DNA from: a bacterium
GTDB lineage: Bacteria > Ratteibacteria > UBA8468
Assembly: GCA_030672255.1 (NCBI GenBank)
Contig: DAOVGU010000135.1
Location: 1-7,593, forward strand
Reading direction: 5' to 3'
Length of the DNA: 7,593 nt
The notes below the pieces were generated by a model, which did no database searches, was not told the origin of the DNA, and saw only the letters and a program-made list of their open reading frames with translations. Both the position numbers and the translations under genes were made by a program. Within the stretch, counting starts at the first letter, position 1. Each line of letters begins with the position of its first letter. Shown here one piece after another: positions 4,821 to 7,593 of this stretch.

Positions 4821-4849
4821 AATATACTGTCTACTTAGATTGATGTCAA
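4821..4849 (-). promoter_or_regulatory. Near-consensus sigma-70 promoter for the HEPN-MNT cassette
   Basis: On the minus strand TTGACA (4849-4844) is a perfect -35 box and TATATT (4826-4821) a -10 box one base from consensus, with a 17-base spacer. The -35 box and half of the spacer lie within the last codons of murF. Transcription would start near 4814, inside the distal operator. This is the best promoter in the window and would also drive the small ORF and mraY. Confidence 0.8.
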
Positions 4850-6247
4850 GTGTTCCTGATTTTTCAATTTCTCCACTACCTCTTCCAAGTGAGCCGCTCT
4901 TGAACCTTTAACCAAGATGAGGTCATCCGGAAGGAAAAGTTCCTTAGATTTTACCACTTCTTCATTGCTCTCGCAATGAAAAATATTCTCTTTTCTAAAG
5001 CCAGCCTGAGATGCTCCTTTTCCTATTTCCTTTGTTAATTCGCCTATGGTCACTAAAAGATCAACCTTTGATTGAGCAATAAATCTTCCCAAGGAGTAAT
5101 GGGCTTTTTTGCTATAATCACCCAATTCCTTCATCTCGCCCGCAATGATCACTCTTCTGCCCTTTGTTTTCATTATCCGTAACTGCTCAATTGCTTTTTT
5201 AAAAGCAAAGGGATTGGCATTATAGGTATCATCAATTACTTGAAATTTTTTTAACTTAATCAATTGAAAATGGTGGGGAAGGGGCTTAAAATTTTGTAGA
5301 GCCTTTTTAATTCTTTGATCAGAGATTCCAAACTCCTTGGCAAGAGCAATGGCAACAAGAACATTATACACATTGAAGTAACCTAAGAGGGGGAGTCTAA
5401 TGGGTAGGTTGTTTACCTTAAATTCAATTCCAGAAGCCAGAACAACCACATCTTTTGCCTGAAAATCACTTTTCTTTTTAATTCCAAAACTAATTACCCT
5501 CCCTTTTGCTTTCTCCCTTAGAAAAGAAAAATACGGACTATCCCTATTCAAGATTACCGGAGCCTTTCCAAGAGACTCAAAAAGTTCTGCTTTGCTCTGG
5601 GCAATTCCGTACTTACTCTTAAAGAAACCTTGATGCGCATCCCCGATATTGGTAATCACTCCCATGGCAGGCTTTGCTATTTCGGATAATCTTTTAATTT
5701 CTCCCGGTTTATTCATCCCCAGCTCCACTATTGCCAGATCATTTTTCTTTTTTAATTTAAAAAGGGTAAGAGAAACCCCTATTTCATTATTAAAGTTACC
5801 CGGGCTCTTTATTAGGTGAAAACGAGAAGAAAGGAGTGCAGCGGACAACTCCTTGGTCGTTGTCTTACCATCGCTACCGGTAATGGCAATAAGGGGAATC
5901 TTAAATCTTCTCCGATAGCCTTTCGCAATATCCCCCAATGCTTTGCGGGTATCAGCCACCTGGATAATGCTCTTTTTGCCCCCCCTCCTTTTTCCTCCCC
6001 CTCGAGGGGGGAGGAAGTAGGTGGGGGTGTAACTTGAATTTACAACTACTCCTTTCGCTCCCTTCTCTAATGCCTCCTTGAGAAAATCATGCCCATCATA
6101 TCTTTCTCCCCGGATGGCGATAAAGAGAGTATTCTTTTTTAGTTTTCGTGAATCTAAAGAGATGGAAGAAATTGTGGTGGTAGGATTTCCCTGGATAAGA
6201 ACACCCTTGCAAAATTTGAGAATTTCTGAAACCCTTAACGGCTCCAT
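4835..6247 (-). CDS. murF: UDP-N-acetylmuramoyl-tripeptide:D-alanyl-D-alanine ligase MurF
   Basis: MurF is the cytoplasmic ATP-dependent ligase that adds D-Ala-D-Ala to UDP-MurNAc-tripeptide, the last soluble precursor step before MraY. The 470-residue protein has the expected order: N-terminal substrate domain (DSRKLKKNTLFIAIRGERYDGHDFL), P-loop TGSDGKTTTKE (123-133), SPGNFNNEIGVSLTLF, VELGMNKPGEI with the metal-binding Glu near 175, TNIGDAHQGFF with His205, AQSKAELFE with the carbamylated-Lys region, DDTYNANPFAFKKA, GEMKELGDYS, and LVKGSRAAHLEEVVEKL near the end. An unusual insert at about 73-92 (YTPTYFLPPRGGGKRRGGKK) is encoded by a GC-rich palindrome, yet the frame is unbroken. The start MEPLRVSEIL is typical, but there is no clear Shine-Dalgarno site in the short A/T leader. 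Probably co-transcribed with murE. Confidence 0.97.
   Translation of the reverse strand: MEPLRVSEILKFCKGVLIQGNPTTTISSISLDSRKLKKNTLFIAIRGERYDGHDFLKEALEKGAKGVVVNSSYTPTYFLPPRGGGKRRGGKKSIIQVADTRKALGDIAKGYRRRFKIPLIAITGSDGKTTTKELSAALLSSRFHLIKSPGNFNNEIGVSLTLFKLKKKNDLAIVELGMNKPGEIKRLSEIAKPAMGVITNIGDAHQGFFKSKYGIAQSKAELFESLGKAPVILNRDSPYFSFLREKAKGRVISFGIKKKSDFQAKDVVVLASGIEFKVNNLPIRLPLLGYFNVYNVLVAIALAKEFGISDQRIKKALQNFKPLPHHFQLIKLKKFQVIDDTYNANPFAFKKAIEQLRIMKTKGRRVIIAGEMKELGDYSKKAHYSLGRFIAQSKVDLLVTIGELTKEIGKGASQAGFRKENIFHCESNEEVVKSKELFLPDDLILVKGSRAAHLEEVVEKLKNQEHLTSI
5979..6029. repeat. GC-rich imperfect palindrome inserted in frame in murF
   Basis: Centred on CTCGAG (6001-6006), the arms pair CCTCCCC with GGGGAGG next to the centre and CCCCC(TCC) with GG(T)GGGGG further out, with one bulge and a few mismatches, making a stem of about 23 bases per arm. 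Its base composition contrasts sharply with the AT-rich gene around it. It encodes the Gly/Arg/Lys-rich insert of MurF. Confidence 0.8.
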
Positions 6248-6271
6248 TAATTTTTAATACAGGTTAACACT

Positions 6272-6415
6272 GAGGCGAGGAAAGTTTCTGTAGCGGCCTT
6301 GTTAGCGACGAGCGGGCACGGTGTCCGCCAAAGGCGGACGAGTGAGGAGCAACGAGAGTGCAGTTTGCCTCGCTGGGGCAAACAAACGTGCCGCCTAAGA
6401 AACTTTCCGAGCCTC
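6272..6415. mobile_element. MITE-like 144-bp GC-rich element with terminal inverted repeats, spanning the murE end and the murE-murF spacer
   Basis: The left end (6272-6297) and the reverse complement of the right end (6390-6415) agree at 21 of 26 positions, sharing GAGGC, GGAAAGTTTCT and GCGGC. Inside are two hairpins: GTCCGCC-AAA-GGCGGAC (6323-6339) and GTTTGCC/GGCAAAC around a 7-base loop (6363-6383). No transposase frame and no clear target-site duplication are visible. The right terminal repeat encodes the last residues of MurE and its stop codon. It could alternatively be a non-mobile REP-like or bulky transcriptional structure. Confidence 0.6.
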
Positions 6416-7593
6416 TTCTTTTCCCATACTCTCCAGGACCTTTCGCGTGAGGAGTCGATCATCAAAGGGAATGATTGTATCCTTAAGAATCTGGTAAGTT
6501 TCGTGACCCTTTCCGGCAATGAGGAGAAGATCCCCTTTCTCTGCCTTTGCCAACCCCTGTCTAATTGCCTCTTCTCGATCCACCACAACCTTATATTTTT
6601 TCCGATAACCTCTCCTGATTCCCTTCTCTATCTCCTTGATGATGCTTTCCAACTTCTCACTCCGCGGATTATCGGAGGTAATAATTGAAAAATCGGCAAA
6701 TTTTGTGGCGATCTTCCCCATGAGAGGCCTTTTCCTCCGATCCCTATCTCCCCCACAGCCAAAGATAAGCAGAATCCGATTAAAAGAAAGTTCCTTGGCG
6801 AGAAGCAAAAGGTTTCTCAGAGCGCTCTCCGTATGAGCATAATCCACCAATACCTTAAAGGGTTGGCCACAATCTACTGGCTCCAATCTACCAGGGATGA
6901 TCTCTGTTTCCTCAATCCCCTTCTTGATTAGTTCTAAATTAATTCCCTCTGTGATGCCAAAGCTAACTGCGGCTAAGATATTATAGAGATTGAATCTTCC
7001 CATCAATTTGGAAAAGATCTGAAGATTTCCCCCTGGACTTTCGACCTTGAAGGAAGCGCCCAATTTAGTGGTTAAATAATTTCTTGCTCTCACATCACCC
7101 CTTTTCATTCCATAGGTAATAACCCTGATTTTATTATTCCGCGCCGCTTTTAGAAAGTGGGAAGCATAGGGGTCGTCAATATTAATTATTGCCCTTTTCT
7201 CCTTTTTAGGGCTCTCCGCTAAATATTCCTGAAAAAGTGAAAGCTTTGCTGAGAGATATTCTTTCATCCGGTGGTGGTAATCAAGATGTTCAAACTTAGC
7301 TAAATTGGTGAAGATAGCAGCATCAAACCCTATTTTCTCCACCCGGTGCTGAGTGAGGGAATGGGAACTAACCTCCATCACTAAATGGGTACTCTTCTCC
7401 TTCACCAGTTCAGCCAAGAGGCTTTCCAACTCTAAAGATTCTGGAGTAGTGGTATGAGCAGCAATCACACGGTCTCCAATCTTATAGCAGATTGTGCCGA
7501 TCAACCCTGTCCTGTGGCCTGCTTTTTTCAGAATGGCCCCTAAAAGATAAGTGACGGTGGTCTTACCGTTAGTGCCGGTAACCCCAATAACCT
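6395..7593 (-). CDS. murE: UDP-N-acetylmuramoyl-tripeptide synthetase MurE, N-terminus cut by the right edge
   Basis: MurE is the cytoplasmic Mur ligase that adds the third residue to UDP-MurNAc-L-Ala-D-Glu. The frame is open from 7591 to TAG 6397-6395, giving 398 residues; roughly 100 residues (the N-terminal substrate domain) lie outside. Visible motifs are VIGVTGTNGKTTVTYLLGA (P-loop, first residues), HTTTPES, EVSSHSLTQHRV, TNLAKFEHLDYH, EYLSAKLSLF with the likely carbamylated Lys, GRFNLYNILAA, PGRLEPVD, VDYAHTESALRNLL, FGCGGDRDRRKRPLMG, SDNPRSEKLESI and AGKGHETYQI. The DNPR motif is the hallmark of meso-diaminopimelate-adding enzymes. TNLAKFEHLDYH has one more residue than the usual TNLTxDHLDYH. 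A TTG at 7504 is not the true start, because conserved sequence continues upstream. The last few residues come from the terminal repeat of the 6272-6415 element. Confidence 0.97.
   Translation of the reverse strand, partial: VIGVTGTNGKTTVTYLLGAILKKAGHRTGLIGTICYKIGDRVIAAHTTTPESLELESLLAELVKEKSTHLVMEVSSHSLTQHRVEKIGFDAAIFTNLAKFEHLDYHHRMKEYLSAKLSLFQEYLAESPKKEKRAIINIDDPYASHFLKAARNNKIRVITYGMKRGDVRARNYLTTKLGASFKVESPGGNLQIFSKLMGRFNLYNILAAVSFGITEGINLELIKKGIEETEIIPGRLEPVDCGQPFKVLVDYAHTESALRNLLLLAKELSFNRILLIFGCGGDRDRRKRPLMGKIATKFADFSIITSDNPRSEKLESIIKEIEKGIRRGYRKKYKVVVDREEAIRQGLAKAEKGDLLLIAGKGHETYQILKDTIIPFDDRLLTRKVLESMGKEEARKVS

Noticed and set aside
6247..6588. Minus-strand 113-codon ORF between murE and murF
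   Set aside because: It overlaps the conserved C-terminal domain of murE in another frame and passes through the inverted-repeat element; its peptide shows no family features.
6299..6688. Plus-strand 129-codon ORF
   Set aside because: It is antisense to murE and the MITE-like element, with no recognisable motif.
7504..7593. murE starting at the TTG at 7504
   Set aside because: The P-loop TGTNGKTT and further conserved MurE sequence lie in frame upstream, so the gene runs off the edge.

Overview
This window reads as a piece of a bacterial chromosome: part of a peptidoglycan (dcw-type) gene cluster into which accessory genes and small repeats have been inserted. All convincing genes lie on the minus strand, so transcription runs from position 7593 towards 1. 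The sequence is AT-rich, and the genes look bacterial (MurE, MurF, MraY). The DNPR motif in MurE points to a diaminopimelate-type wall. I cannot name the species. The mix of palindromic repeats, DUF1016/ORF6N-like remnants and nucleotidyltransferase/HEPN pairs resembles genomes of uncultured candidate phyla such as Omnitrophota, but that is an inference from general impression only.

Cell-wall block (7593-2515): murE is open at the right edge, with its N-terminal domain missing. It is followed by murF and mraY, in the usual murE-murF-mraY order. Two small repeats disturb this block. A GC-rich, MITE-like element of about 144 bp (6272-6415) with 26-bp imperfect terminal inverted repeats supplies the end of murE and most of the murE-murF spacer. 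A GC-rich imperfect palindrome sits in frame inside murF (5979-6029) and adds about 15-20 residues to the N-terminal domain.

Toxin-antitoxin insertion (4849-3589): between murF and mraY lies a winged-helix nucleotidyltransferase (MNT) gene followed by a HEPN gene. It has its own near-consensus promoter, whose -35 box overlaps the end of murF, and two tandem 20-bp palindromic operators. Directly after the HEPN gene is a 45-codon ORF with a CPTCG motif. Its stop codon touches the mraY start, so the cassette and mraY are probably co-transcribed and translationally coupled.

Accessory tail (2514-1): mraY is not followed by murD/ftsW. Instead there is a mosaic of broken pieces (an ORF6N-like fragment, a terminator-like palindrome and a DUF1016 fragment), a second winged-helix nucleotidyltransferase gene with its own operator array, a probably frameshifted partner remnant, a secreted single-domain phospholipase D-like protein whose catalytic His is replaced by Tyr, and a DUF1016 gene that runs off the left edge. 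A 24-bp motif containing GACCTGACCCCTTT lies just beyond the stop codons of both mraY and the PLD-like gene.

The recurring theme is palindromic DNA inside reading frames: in DUF1016, in the ORF6N-like fragment, in murF and at the murE end. The clearest biological proposal is a HEPN-MNT module that regulates itself and is wired into the expression of the essential gene mraY.
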